From Rhizobiaceae bacterium (GTDB lineage Bacteria; Pseudomonadota; Alphaproteobacteria; Rhizobiales; Rhizobiaceae): a stretch of 64,000 nt of DNA. Below, piece after piece: positions 1 to 8,372 of this stretch (within the stretch, counting starts at the first letter, position 1; each line of letters starts with the position of its first letter). The stretch covers positions 248,001-312,000 of the forward strand of contig JAEPMJ010000003.1 of NCBI GenBank assembly GCA_017644005.1, written 5' to 3'. The notes beneath the pieces are model-generated. The model had not been told where the DNA came from, did not search any database, and was given only the letters and a program-made list of their open reading frames with translations. The position numbers and the translations under genes were made by a program.

Positions 1-349
1 ATCCCTTGAAATAGAGCACCGGCATGATGAAGCGGTCGCAGGCTGGATCGCGATCGTAGACAGCCTGTATGTCGACGCGGACGACCGAACTCCAGTCGGG
101 CTGGTCGCTGAGCATGGCATCAAAGGCCTGCCGGATAAGGTCGGCGCTGAGATCCGGGTGGTCCAGTCGCTCCGCGATGCGGTGGATCACGGCGTCTTCC
201 AGCGTCTCCTGGTTGAGGATCGCAGCATACATGAAGGCAGCCAGAACGGGATCGCCCCGTACGATCTCGCGTGCTTCATCGCGGATCGAGTTCCAAATCG
301 GGTCGACCGGCTGGACGCGGTCCGACCTGGCTGCGCTTTGGGTGCTCAT
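1..349 (-). CDS. cysE: Serine O-acetyltransferase, N-terminal part (runs off window)
   Basis: CysE makes O-acetylserine from serine and acetyl-CoA, the first step of cysteine synthesis. Translating the minus strand from the ATG at 349 gives 116 residues with the typical CysE amino-terminal helical domain (segments DPIWNSIRDEAREIV, IAERLDHPDLSADL, VDIQAVYDRDPACDRF, MPVLYFKG). A GGAGA ribosome-binding site lies about 8 bases before the ATG. The catalytic left-handed beta-helix domain would lie beyond base 1, so the gene is cut by the window edge and not truncated as far as can be seen. It diverges from the crotonase-family gene at 479. Family and start are fairly certain. Confidence 0.9.
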   Translation of the reverse strand, partial: MSTQSAARSDRVQPVDPIWNSIRDEAREIVRGDPVLAAFMYAAILNQETLEDAVIHRIAERLDHPDLSADLIRQAFDAMLSDQPDWSSVVRVDIQAVYDRDPACDRFIMPVLYFKG

Positions 350-478
350 CTGCATTCTCCCGTTCGCGGTAGACGCCGGCCACCGACAGGCCGCGCGGCT
401 GATTGGTGGCGGAGCATAGTTGATCGACATATAGAGTTGAACCGCATTTTCCTTAACGGTGATCAAACGGATTTGAAC

Positions 479-1279
479 ATGCGCAATACCTGGACCGCAC
501 AAGGCGGCGGCATCAAACTCGAAGTCGCCGACCATATCGCCAGGCTCACAATCGACCGCCCGGACAAGCGCAATGCCCTTACCCAGGCAATGTGGCGCGA
601 TCTCGCCAAGGGCGTGGAAATGGCGCATGGCAATCCCGACGTTCGTGCCGTCTTGATCAGCGGCTCCGGCGAGGATTTCTGCGCTGGCGCCGATATCGGC
701 GAATTCGACACGGTGCGGCGCAATGCCGAAACAGCCCGAGCTTATGAAAGCGCCAATTCCGAAGCGTTCGCCGCAATCCGGAAATTGCCGGTCCCGACAA
801 TAGCGGCGATCCGCGGCATCTGTTTCGGTGGCGGATTCGGCATCGCGGCGGCATGCGACATAAGGCTGGCGAGCGATGATGCGCGCTTTTCAGTGCCGGC
901 CGCTCGGCTCGGGCTGGCATATCCGCACGACGCCATGGCGGACATCGTCCATGCCTGCGGCCCTCAATTCGCTAAATACCTCACATTCACCGCGGCGCGC
1001 CTGTCGGCCCAGGAGGCCTTGAGTATAGGGTTTGTGATCGAGGTCTTGCCAACCGAAGCGATCTACGGTCGAGCCGGAGAGATCGCGCTCGCAATTGCCA
1101 AGTCCGCACCGCTTTCGGTCAAGGCTTCGAAAGCCGCCATCGGCGCCGTACTCAGCGGCAATGCAAGCGAAATGGCTTATGCCCGGACGCTCGGGGCCGC
1201 CACATTCGAAAGTGCCGATTACGTGGAAGGCAGGCTGGCCTTCAAGCAACGGCGCGAACCGGATTTTCGCGGCGGTTAG
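479..1279 (+). CDS. Enoyl-CoA hydratase/isomerase (crotonase) family protein with atypical active site
   Basis: The 266-residue protein has the crotonase fold: IDRPDKRNAL near the start, the oxyanion-hole segment FCAGADIGEF, and GGGFGIAAACDI at about 117-128. Crotonases act on acyl-CoA thioesters. The two glutamates used by true enoyl-CoA hydratases look replaced: Gly121 stands where GGGCELA has Glu, and Ala141 (VPAARLG) where PEILLG has Glu. A standard hydratase reaction is therefore doubtful; an isomerase, decarboxylase or hydrolase of the superfamily is possible. I chose the ATG at 479 because earlier in-frame codons read back into the cysE 5' region and lack family similarity. A TTG at 473 is an alternative. 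Confidence 0.8.
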   Translation: MRNTWTAQGGGIKLEVADHIARLTIDRPDKRNALTQAMWRDLAKGVEMAHGNPDVRAVLISGSGEDFCAGADIGEFDTVRRNAETARAYESANSEAFAAIRKLPVPTIAAIRGICFGGGFGIAAACDIRLASDDARFSVPAARLGLAYPHDAMADIVHACGPQFAKYLTFTAARLSAQEALSIGFVIEVLPTEAIYGRAGEIALAIAKSAPLSVKASKAAIGAVLSGNASEMAYARTLGAATFESADYVEGRLAFKQRREPDFRGG

Positions 1280-1354
1280 TTTCACTTCCGGTTAACCAAG
1301 CGGGCAATCGCCGACGGTCGTTATCGTATCTTTGATCGTTGTCTCGGAAGATGA

Positions 1355-3529
1355 ATGACTGCAACCGAGATCGACCACATGTTCAGCGTACTAAATTGCA
1401 TCGTGTACCAGCACGATTATGGCTATCTCGCACTGGCGGTATCCGTCTGTGTGCTTGGCTCGTTTGTCGCAACGCGCCTGTTCGGGCGCGTTTGGCGAAC
1501 TGCCGGTCAGCAACGACTATTGTGGATGCTGCTGTCATCGCTTGTAAGCGGGTCCGTCATCTGGACAACTCACTTCCTGGCAATGCTCGGCTATACGCCT
1601 GGCGTCGATCATGCTTACGAACCAGTCGGCACTCTCCTGTCGCTACTGCTCCCGATCGGATTTGCCCTGGTAGGCCAGGCAATTGCGGTCGGCTCCCGCG
1701 GCCTGGGGATCGAACTTGGCGGCGCCTTGTTCGGACTTGGCATATCGGTCATGCATTTTACAGGAATGATGGCGTTTCGCGTTGCGGGGACAGTTACTTT
1801 CGATCCGACGCTGGCCGTCGCATCGGTTGTGTTCGGATGTCTGTTCGGTGCGCTGACGTTCAATCGGCTCATGCGACCCGTCACCCGTTTCTGCAAATAC
1901 GGCAGCTCGTTCGCGCTGGTTCTTGGAATTGCGACGATGCACTTCACCGCCATGGGTGCATTGATCGTGACGCCGAACCCGACCGTTGCAGTGCCGGAAG
2001 GTATGGTTTCCAGCACCATTCTCGTAGTCGCCGTGGTTACGGTAATCTGCCTGATCCTGATGACGGCGGTGTCAAGCTATCTGATCGACCTGCAGCGTGA
2101 AGAGGAATCCGTGCAGACGCTCAGACGCATGGCTTTGCACGACGCCGTCACCGGTTTGCCCAACAGGCCGCATCTCGCCAACAAGCTGCAGACGCTGATT
2201 TCGGATGCATCCAAGGGATCGCAGATGATCGCAATCGCCGCAATCGATCTCGACCGGTTCAAGGATGTCAACGATGTGCATGGACACGCCGCCGGCGATG
2301 CCGTGCTGCGCGCCATTGCCGAACGGCTTTCGGAAAACCTGCCCGCCAGTGCTTTTGTTGCGCGCGTCGGGGGCGATGAGTTCGTAGCGGTCTGCGACGC
2401 AGTCTTTTCGCGCGACGAGGCGAATCGTTTCGCGAAGGAGATTTACGGCGAAATCAGCACGCCTGTCCCCCACGAGGGGCGCATCCTGAGCGTTGGCGCG
2501 AGCATCGGCATCAGTCTGTTCCCCCACGACGGCCTGGCGCCGGACGAACTGACAGGACGCGCCGATCTGGCAATGTACCGCGCCAAACAGTCCGCATCGG
2601 ACAAGATCTGCTTTTACGAAGCATCGATGGATGAGACGAACCGCGAGAAAAGCGCACTGGCACTCGAATTGCGCCACGCAGTCGAGCGCGGCGAACTGGA
2701 GCTCTACTATCAACCGCAGGTGGATGTCGCCAGACGCGGGATCGTCGGCTTCGAGGCACTTGTCCGCTGGAACCACCGCGAGCGCGGCCTGGTCGGACCG
2801 AACGACTTCATCGGGATCGCCGAAGAGACCGGTCTTATCGTACCGATCGGCGAATGGGTGCTGAGGGAAGCGTGCCGGGAAGCGGCAAGCTGGCCACAAT
2901 CATACAAGATTGCGGTCAACGTGGCGTCGGCGCAGATACTGCAATCGAACCTTCCCCAGATCGTGCACGAGATTCTGCTTGAGACAGGTCTTTCGCCGAT
3001 GCGGCTGGAACTGGAAATCACCGAATCAAGTATCATCAATGATCAGCAGGTCGCCCTGCACATCATTCGCCAACTGAAATCCATGGGCGTGAAGATCGCG
3101 ATGGACGATTATGGCCAGGGTTATTCGTCACTTTCAACCCTGCGGGCATTTCCGTTCGACAAGATCAAGATCGACAGATCCTTCATCGGCGATCTTGGTA
3201 CCAGCGAACAGGCCAGCGCGATTGTCAGGTCGACAATCATCCTGGCCGACAGCCTCAACATTCCCGTGCTTGCCGAGGGTGTGGAGAAGGAGGCTCACCT
3301 CGCCTTTCTTTGCGAACAAGGCTGTGACGAAGCTCAGGGCTATCTGTTCAGCCGCCCGCTTCAGGTCGAGGAGGTTCGACGGGTGTTCGATCCCGCAACC
3401 GAAGCGGCTGCGCGTGAGCCTGACCAGTCGAACGCCACTCGACCAAAACCCGCCGCGCGGGAAGCACGCCGCAAAACGAAAATCGCCAAGGTTGCGGCTG
3501 CACAGACAGCGATTCCCAACATCGCCTGA
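1355..3529 (+). CDS. MHYT sensor / GGDEF / EAL c-di-GMP signalling protein
   Basis: The 724-residue inner-membrane protein would make and/or degrade cyclic di-GMP. The first ~250 residues form an MHYT-type membrane sensor with about seven hydrophobic helices and the repeated motifs THFLAM, MHFTGM and MHFTAM, thought to bind a metal or diatomic gas. A GGDEF domain follows (intact signature at about 339-343), then an EAL domain (EALVRW at about 467; later ELEITES, MDDYGQGYSS, KIKIDRSFI), both apparently catalytic. I see no RxxD inhibitory site just before GGDEF. A GGAAG sequence precedes the ATG at 1355; the ATG at 1379 would match many MHYT proteins equally well. Confidence 0.9.
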   Translation: MTATEIDHMFSVLNCIVYQHDYGYLALAVSVCVLGSFVATRLFGRVWRTAGQQRLLWMLLSSLVSGSVIWTTHFLAMLGYTPGVDHAYEPVGTLLSLLLPIGFALVGQAIAVGSRGLGIELGGALFGLGISVMHFTGMMAFRVAGTVTFDPTLAVASVVFGCLFGALTFNRLMRPVTRFCKYGSSFALVLGIATMHFTAMGALIVTPNPTVAVPEGMVSSTILVVAVVTVICLILMTAVSSYLIDLQREEESVQTLRRMALHDAVTGLPNRPHLANKLQTLISDASKGSQMIAIAAIDLDRFKDVNDVHGHAAGDAVLRAIAERLSENLPASAFVARVGGDEFVAVCDAVFSRDEANRFAKEIYGEISTPVPHEGRILSVGASIGISLFPHDGLAPDELTGRADLAMYRAKQSASDKICFYEASMDETNREKSALALELRHAVERGELELYYQPQVDVARRGIVGFEALVRWNHRERGLVGPNDFIGIAEETGLIVPIGEWVLREACREAASWPQSYKIAVNVASAQILQSNLPQIVHEILLETGLSPMRLELEITESSIINDQQVALHIIRQLKSMGVKIAMDDYGQGYSSLSTLRAFPFDKIKIDRSFIGDLGTSEQASAIVRSTIILADSLNIPVLAEGVEKEAHLAFLCEQGCDEAQGYLFSRPLQVEEVRRVFDPATEAAAREPDQSNATRPKPAAREARRKTKIAKVAAAQTAIPNIA

Positions 3530-3621
3530 CACCGCACTGTCAGGAACTGCGCGACGCATGCATTGAATTCGCAGCAGGATTCGGGTGGAACACGGATATC
3601 CGAATCCTCCAGGGATCGCCC

Positions 3622-4827
3622 ATGCGAACGATCTCAAATGCGGACGCGAGGCGTCTGTTCATTTCAAAGCAGGGACTGTGCCGCGATCCCGGCCGCATGC
3701 TTGGCAAGGACGGGCTGGCGGAGGCTATCACCAGCCTGGGTTATGTGCAGGTCGATAGCATCCAGGTCGTCGAACGCGCGCATCATCATATTCTGTTCTC
3801 GCGCAGCCAGACCTATCGCAAGCGTCACCTCGCGGCCTTGATCGAAAAGGACCGGGTTCTATTCGAAAACTGGACGCATGACGCGTCGATCATCCCCACA
3901 GCGTTTTTCCCCTACTGGCGTCATCGTTTCGAGCAGCAGAAGCAGCGGCTGCGCGAACGCTGGAAGGCCCATTTCAACAATGAGGAGTTCGACCGCGATA
4001 TCGATGCGGTGCGCGAATATGTGGCCCTGAACGGGCCAGCCATGGCGCGCGATTTCGATGGCGACAAACCCAACACCGGCTGGTGGGACTGGCATCCGGC
4101 CAAAGCGGCGCTCGAATATCTTTGGCAAACGGGAGAGCTGGCGATCACGCGCCGCGAAGGCTTCCAGAAGGTCTACGACCTTGCGGAACGGGTGATCCCG
4201 ACTGAACACTGGAAAAGGCGTGTCGATCGCGCCGAGTTCGTCGACTGGGCGTGCCGCGATGCGCTGAAGCGCCTCGGCATCGCAAGCCGCGGCGAGATCG
4301 CGGCATTCTGGGATTTGCTGTCGCCGGCTGATGTCGAGGAATGGATCGGCGCGAACAAGAATGCGCTCATTCCGGTCAAGGCCGAGACGATGGCAGGCGG
4401 ACGGCCGGCACCGAGCTTCATTCTGGCAGAACATGAAACGGTTCTCGACGCCATTCCAGAGCCGCCCGGCCGCGTGCGCATACTCAGCCCGTTCGACCCA
4501 CTGCTCAGAAACCGAAACCGGACCGAACGTCTGTTCGGTTTCTTTTACCGGATCGAGATTTTCGTGCCCGAGGCCAAGCGGCGTTACGGCTACTACGTCT
4601 TTCCGGTGATGCGCGGCGACCGCATTGTCGGCCGCATCGACATGAAGGCAAACCGGGACCAGGACACGCTCGCCGTCAGGGCTTTCTGGAAGGAACCCGG
4701 CGTGCGCGGCTCCACCGCGCTGCGCAACGATATCGAGGCGGAACTTGAGCGGATCCGGCGCTTTTCGGGTGTCAGTTCTGTCAGCTTCGATTCAGGCTGG
4801 TTTTGCGCCGAGCACCCGGATGATTAG
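3622..4827 (+). CDS. YcaQ-type winged-helix DNA glycosylase
   Basis: The 401-residue protein belongs to the YcaQ/AlkZ family (HTH_42, formerly DUF1006), monofunctional DNA glycosylases that remove bulky or cross-linked bases. The family uses a Gln-x-Gln or Gln-x-Asp catalytic motif; here it is Gln43-Val-Asp45 followed by SIQVVERAHH, so it falls in the QxD (YcaQ/AlkX) branch. HDASIIP and the carboxy-terminal LSPFDPLLRNRNRTERLF segment are also family marks. Length is usual. The gene stands alone and converges on a hydrolase gene, sharing 4 bp of overlapping stop codons (TTAG at 4824-4827). Confidence 0.85.
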   Translation: MRTISNADARRLFISKQGLCRDPGRMLGKDGLAEAITSLGYVQVDSIQVVERAHHHILFSRSQTYRKRHLAALIEKDRVLFENWTHDASIIPTAFFPYWRHRFEQQKQRLRERWKAHFNNEEFDRDIDAVREYVALNGPAMARDFDGDKPNTGWWDWHPAKAALEYLWQTGELAITRREGFQKVYDLAERVIPTEHWKRRVDRAEFVDWACRDALKRLGIASRGEIAAFWDLLSPADVEEWIGANKNALIPVKAETMAGGRPAPSFILAEHETVLDAIPEPPGRVRILSPFDPLLRNRNRTERLFGFFYRIEIFVPEAKRRYGYYVFPVMRGDRIVGRIDMKANRDQDTLAVRAFWKEPGVRGSTALRNDIEAELERIRRFSGVSSVSFDSGWFCAEHPDD

Positions 4828-5693
4828 GCGGCGGCACGACCGGTCAGGAATTCGAGCACGGCTGCGGAGAATACGTCGTTTCGATCTCCTGCGACCATGT
4901 GGCCGGCACCGCTGACATCGACATAGGACGCGGCCTGCGCGAGATCGACAAACTCGCGCGCCTCTTCCTCGCCGACCAGCTCCGATTGCACACCCCGCAC
5001 AAGCAGCGAGGGAATGACCAGTTTCGGCAGATCGCCTAGCAGTTGCGCCATGAACTCGGCTGCGTTCAGGTTGATGTTGCGTTCACCGCGCACGAACTCG
5101 GGATCCCAGTGCCAGCGGTAGCGGCCATCTTCGCCGAGCCGCAGATTCTTGCGCAGGCCATCCAGCGTCGATGGGCGTTTGCGATGCGGCAGATAGGCGG
5201 CAATGGCATCCGCTGCCTCTTCAAGTGTCTCGAACCCTTCATCCATATTCTCGCCCATGAAACCCTGGATTTTGGCTACTCCCTCCGGGTTCATGCGTGG
5301 TGTGATATCCACCAGAACGAGCGTTTCGAGGAGCGGTCCGAGATAGAGTTCCGCAGCAAGCGATGAAAGTCCGCCGAGCGAAGCGCCGACATTGGACGGA
5401 CGTGCGTGAAACTTCGCTTCCACCTGTTTGACGACCGCCGCGACATCCCCTGCATAGTCCATGAAGGTGTAATTGCCGCTCTTGACCCATTCGCTCTCGC
5501 CATGGCCGCGCAGATCGACGGTGATGGCGCGCATGCCGTTGAGCGCAACCTGACGTGCAGTCTTGTCCCAGGCGCGACGCGTCTGGCCACCACCGTGCAG
5601 GAAGATGACAGGGTGGCCGGCACCGTCCCAGAGATCAGCGCGCAGCGCATTGCCTTCCGCGCCCTGAAAAGTCAGCGGTTGTCTTGTTATCAA
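4824..5693 (-). CDS. Alpha/beta hydrolase
   Basis: The 289-residue alpha/beta-hydrolase-fold protein has the oxyanion segment FLHGGGQTRRAW, the DLRGHGES segment and a nucleophile elbow GASLGG with Ser105. The late SGAGHMVAGD supplies the likely catalytic histidine. It resembles soluble esterase or peroxidase-type hydrolases; the substrate is unknown. The start is a TTG at 5693 that overlaps the TGA of the preceding hydrolase gene (TTGA), so translation is probably coupled. No nearer ATG keeps the conserved amino end. It is the last gene of a minus-strand run csp, DUF192, hydrolase, hydrolase. Confidence 0.85.
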   Translation of the reverse strand: MITRQPLTFQGAEGNALRADLWDGAGHPVIFLHGGGQTRRAWDKTARQVALNGMRAITVDLRGHGESEWVKSGNYTFMDYAGDVAAVVKQVEAKFHARPSNVGASLGGLSSLAAELYLGPLLETLVLVDITPRMNPEGVAKIQGFMGENMDEGFETLEEAADAIAAYLPHRKRPSTLDGLRKNLRLGEDGRYRWHWDPEFVRGERNINLNAAEFMAQLLGDLPKLVIPSLLVRGVQSELVGEEEAREFVDLAQAASYVDVSGAGHMVAGDRNDVFSAAVLEFLTGRAAA

Positions 5694-6445
5694 AGTGGAT
5701 GCTCCATCAGGAATTCGAGAACACGCGCCTTGAAGCTGCGGTCTCCAACCGACTGCATGTGGTCACGGCCTTCGATCGAAAACGCCGTCGCGTTCGGCAT
5801 CAGATCGGCAAGCGGTCGGGGTGCGCCGGCAATGTCGTCGGCGGTGCCGACGGCAATCAGCGCCGGTTGTCCGATTTCAGCAATCCGCTCCGGCGCGACA
5901 AGCTCGCGAGAAGATTCAATACAGGCTGCCAACGCCTTGCGGTCGCTGCGCGTCTGGTCGGCGAAGGCGCGGAACATCTTCGCCCGTGGTTCCGTGATCA
6001 CCGCAGGATCAGGTGCCAGAAGTGCATCGGCGATCTGATCCCAGTCACCAACTCCCTCCACCATGCCGATACCCAAGCCGCCGAAAATCACCGTTGCCAC
6101 ACGGCGCTGATATTCAAGGGCCATGAATGCGGCGACGCGGGCGCCCATCGAGTAGCCCATGACATGGGCCCGCGGAATTCCGAGATGATCAAGCAGAGCC
6201 GCTGCGTCGGATGCCATGCGGCCGGGCGCATAATCTCTGGTCTCGTAACTACGTGAGGACTGGCCGTGGCCTCGGTGATCGATTGCGATCACCCGGTAGC
6301 CGGCTTCCGCCAGTGTCTTGAACCAGCCGGGATTAACCCAGTTTATGAATGAACTCGAGCCGAAACCATGAAGGAGTAGGACGGGATCGCCCTCACCTTT
6401 CTGTTGATATGCGAGATCGAACCCCTCATGGGAAAACGATTCCAT
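5690..6445 (-). CDS. Alpha/beta hydrolase
   Basis: This 251-residue hydrolase has LLLHGFGSS (oxyanion region), IDHRGHGQS, and the nucleophile elbow GYSMGA with Ser99. A late GRDH provides the likely histidine. The substrate is unknown. I start at the ATG at 6445 (MESFSHEG), which matches the usual family start; an in-frame TTG at 6466 would add seven residues and leave only an 8-bp gap to the DUF192 gene upstream. Its stop overlaps the next hydrolase's start. The two neighbours are only distantly alike, so this is not a recent tandem duplication. Confidence 0.85.
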   Translation of the reverse strand: MESFSHEGFDLAYQQKGEGDPVLLLHGFGSSSFINWVNPGWFKTLAEAGYRVIAIDHRGHGQSSRSYETRDYAPGRMASDAAALLDHLGIPRAHVMGYSMGARVAAFMALEYQRRVATVIFGGLGIGMVEGVGDWDQIADALLAPDPAVITEPRAKMFRAFADQTRSDRKALAACIESSRELVAPERIAEIGQPALIAVGTADDIAGAPRPLADLMPNATAFSIEGRDHMQSVGDRSFKARVLEFLMEHPL

Positions 6446-6473
6446 TCCGAAGTAGCGCTCCCGCAAATCAAGG

Positions 6474-6977
6474 TTATCCGGCCCCTGCGATAGCGTCGAT
6501 TACCGGGTGGCGCAACCTGTCGCCCGGTGCAATACCGAGCGCAGCGGCCGTGCCCTGATGAACCTCAAGCACGAAGCGCACCGGCCCGGTGGCGGAGATC
6601 GGCGTCTCTGAAAACGGCTCGCCCTGACCGATCGTGCTTACCCTTCCATTCTCACCAACAAAGATGAGGTCGAGTGGCAGGGGTGTGTTCTTCATCCAGA
6701 ACGCAACACGGCGCGTGTTTTCGAAGACGAACAGCATTCCGCGCATTTCAGGCAGGTTCTGCCGGAACATCAGCCCGCGCGAACGTTCTGAATTGTCATC
6801 GGCAATTTCGACCGAGAAATTGCGTTCGCCAGCTTGCGTTTCGATGACCAGCGGCACCGGATCGACCGGCAGCAGCATTGGCGGCGCGCTCTGTGCCAAG
6901 GCGACCGTTGTGAGCAGCGAAAGTGCCAGCAGAAGTACGGTATTTAGTCTTGCGAGGCGGGCCGTGAACCGGCGCAT
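6474..6977 (-). CDS. DUF192 family secreted protein
   Basis: The 167-residue protein has an export signal: a basic start, hydrophobic stretch LNTVLLLALSLLTTVALA, and a cleavage region near AQS. The mature part is a DUF192 domain: VEIADDNSERSRGLMFR, MLFVFENTRRVAFWMKNT, DLIFVGENGRV and FVLEVHQGTAA. The biochemical role of DUF192 is not established. The ATG at 6977 has a GGGAG ribosome-binding site 6 bases upstream, which decides the start over a longer reading frame. It lies 25 bp behind the cold-shock gene, an arrangement common in Hyphomicrobiales, so co-transcription is likely. Confidence 0.88.
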   Translation of the reverse strand: MRRFTARLARLNTVLLLALSLLTTVALAQSAPPMLLPVDPVPLVIETQAGERNFSVEIADDNSERSRGLMFRQNLPEMRGMLFVFENTRRVAFWMKNTPLPLDLIFVGENGRVSTIGQGEPFSETPISATGPVRFVLEVHQGTAAALGIAPGDRLRHPVIDAIAGAG

Positions 6978-7002
6978 GGGTGCTCCCTGCGTTCCGGCCG
7001 CG

Positions 7003-7599
7003 TCAGTGCGAAACCGGCAGAGTTCCCATATCCGGATAGATTTCGGCAGCCATAAGGCCTTTCTCACCGCGGCCGAAGCGCACCAGCACGACCTGACCCG
7101 GCCGCAGTTCGGTCACGCCGTAGCGGCGCAACGTCTCCATGTGAACAAAAATGTCTTCCGTGCCCTCGCCCATGGTCAGGAAACCGAACCCCTTGGTGCG
7201 ATTGAACCATTTGACCAGTGCACGCTCCAGTCCGCTTTCGGGCGCGACGGTCACATGAGTGCGGTCAGGCGACTGTTCCGCCGGATGCACCGCCGTCGAA
7301 GCGTCCATGGACAGAACCTTGAAAGCCTGCAGGCCGCGCTCGCCCTGTCGGGCAAGGCACGCTACGCGCGCACCTTCCAGCGCTGTCTGGAAACCGTCTC
7401 GGCGCAGACAAGTCACGTGCAGCAGCACGTCGCCATGTGATTTGTCATCCGGCAGAATGAAGCCGTAGCCCTTGGCCACGTCGAACCACTTGATGGCACC
7501 GGCAACCTCGATCAGGGCTTCCTGATCGGCCCGCTCCTCGTTGGCGAGTACTGTTTGACTAGCCTCGCTCCGCCTTTCCGACGAGGATCTGTCCCCCAT
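7003..7599 (-). CDS. Two-domain cold-shock protein
   Basis: The 198-residue protein carries two cold-shock (OB-fold) nucleic-acid-binding domains. The first (about 34-95) reads [15 protein letters not shown] with a diverged second RNA-binding motif VLLHV. The second (about 130-190) has [12 protein letters not shown] and DIFVHMETL, the canonical RNP1 and RNP2 patterns. Such proteins bind single-stranded RNA or DNA and act as RNA chaperones. The amino-terminal 33 residues are polar and probably disordered. I chose the ATG at 7599 (MGDRSSSER), preceded by GGAAGGG; an upstream ATG at 7710 is in frame but its residues look non-conserved. First gene of the csp-DUF192-hydrolase run. Confidence 0.88.
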   Translation of the reverse strand: MGDRSSSERRSEASQTVLANEERADQEALIEVAGAIKWFDVAKGYGFILPDDKSHGDVLLHVTCLRRDGFQTALEGARVACLARQGERGLQAFKVLSMDASTAVHPAEQSPDRTHVTVAPESGLERALVKWFNRTKGFGFLTMGEGTEDIFVHMETLRRYGVTELRPGQVVLVRFGRGEKGLMAAEIYPDMGTLPVSH

Positions 7600-7829
7600 C
7601 CGAACGCACCCTTCCGCTTCCGCAATACCCGCAGGCGCAAATGATTCTTGTACGCAGGATAGCACTTTCGATTCCGCTGTTAGCAAGGGCTTGGCCGATT
7701 TTTTCAACATGTCGGTGGCAAGCCAATGCTTTCCTTGTGCTTTGAGCGATCATCGTCGCGCTTCGCGCCAGTTGCGGATGGCACCGCGTACGTCCTAAAC
7801 AGTCGCCAACTGGAAACCGGAGTCACAAT

Positions 7830-8270
7830 ATGCGCTATCTACACACCATGGTTCGGGTGACTGATATCGACGAGTCGCTCGACTTCTACTGTAACAAAAT
7901 GGGTATGGTCGAAACCCGCAGGATCGAAAACGAATCCGGGCGCTTCACGCTGATTTTCCTCGCCGCGCCGGACGACGTCGAGACTGGCAGATCATCCGCC
8001 GCGCCGCTGCTGGAACTCACCTACAACTGGGATCCGGAAAAATATTCGGGAGGGCGAAATTTCGGCCACCTCGCCTACGAGGTCGATGACATATACGCCA
8101 CCTGCCAGAAGCTGATGGATGCAGGCGTTACGATAAGTCGGCCACCGCGTGACGGGCGCATGGCGTTTGTCCGTTCGCCCGACAACATTTCCTTCGAGTT
8201 ACTGCAAAAAGGCGCCGCGAAGGAACCGGCCGAACCCTGGGCCTCGATGAACAACACAGGTACCTGGTAG
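7830..8270 (+). CDS. gloA: Lactoylglutathione lyase (glyoxalase I)
   Basis: This 146-residue enzyme should convert the hemithioacetal of methylglyoxal and glutathione to S-lactoylglutathione in the cytosol. The single VOC module has the expected metal ligands: His5 in [10 protein letters not shown], Glu in LELTYNWD, His in NFGHLAYEV and Glu in SFELLQ. The [11 protein letters not shown] segment is typical. Length is normal for bacterial GloA. The carboxyl-terminal [11 protein letters not shown] is a common tail in rhizobial homologues. It diverges from the cold-shock gene and is followed by pccB after about 100 bp. Confidence 0.92.
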   Translation: MRYLHTMVRVTDIDESLDFYCNKMGMVETRRIENESGRFTLIFLAAPDDVETGRSSAAPLLELTYNWDPEKYSGGRNFGHLAYEVDDIYATCQKLMDAGVTISRPPRDGRMAFVRSPDNISFELLQKGAAKEPAEPWASMNNTGTW

Positions 8271-8372
8271 GGGAATGCGGCACAGCGGAAAGGCACCGGA
8301 GCTCGCTTGCCAGCCGCTGCAATCGTGCTAACAGAACTCACCGCTAACATAGCCGCGAGGAGGAAACCGCCG

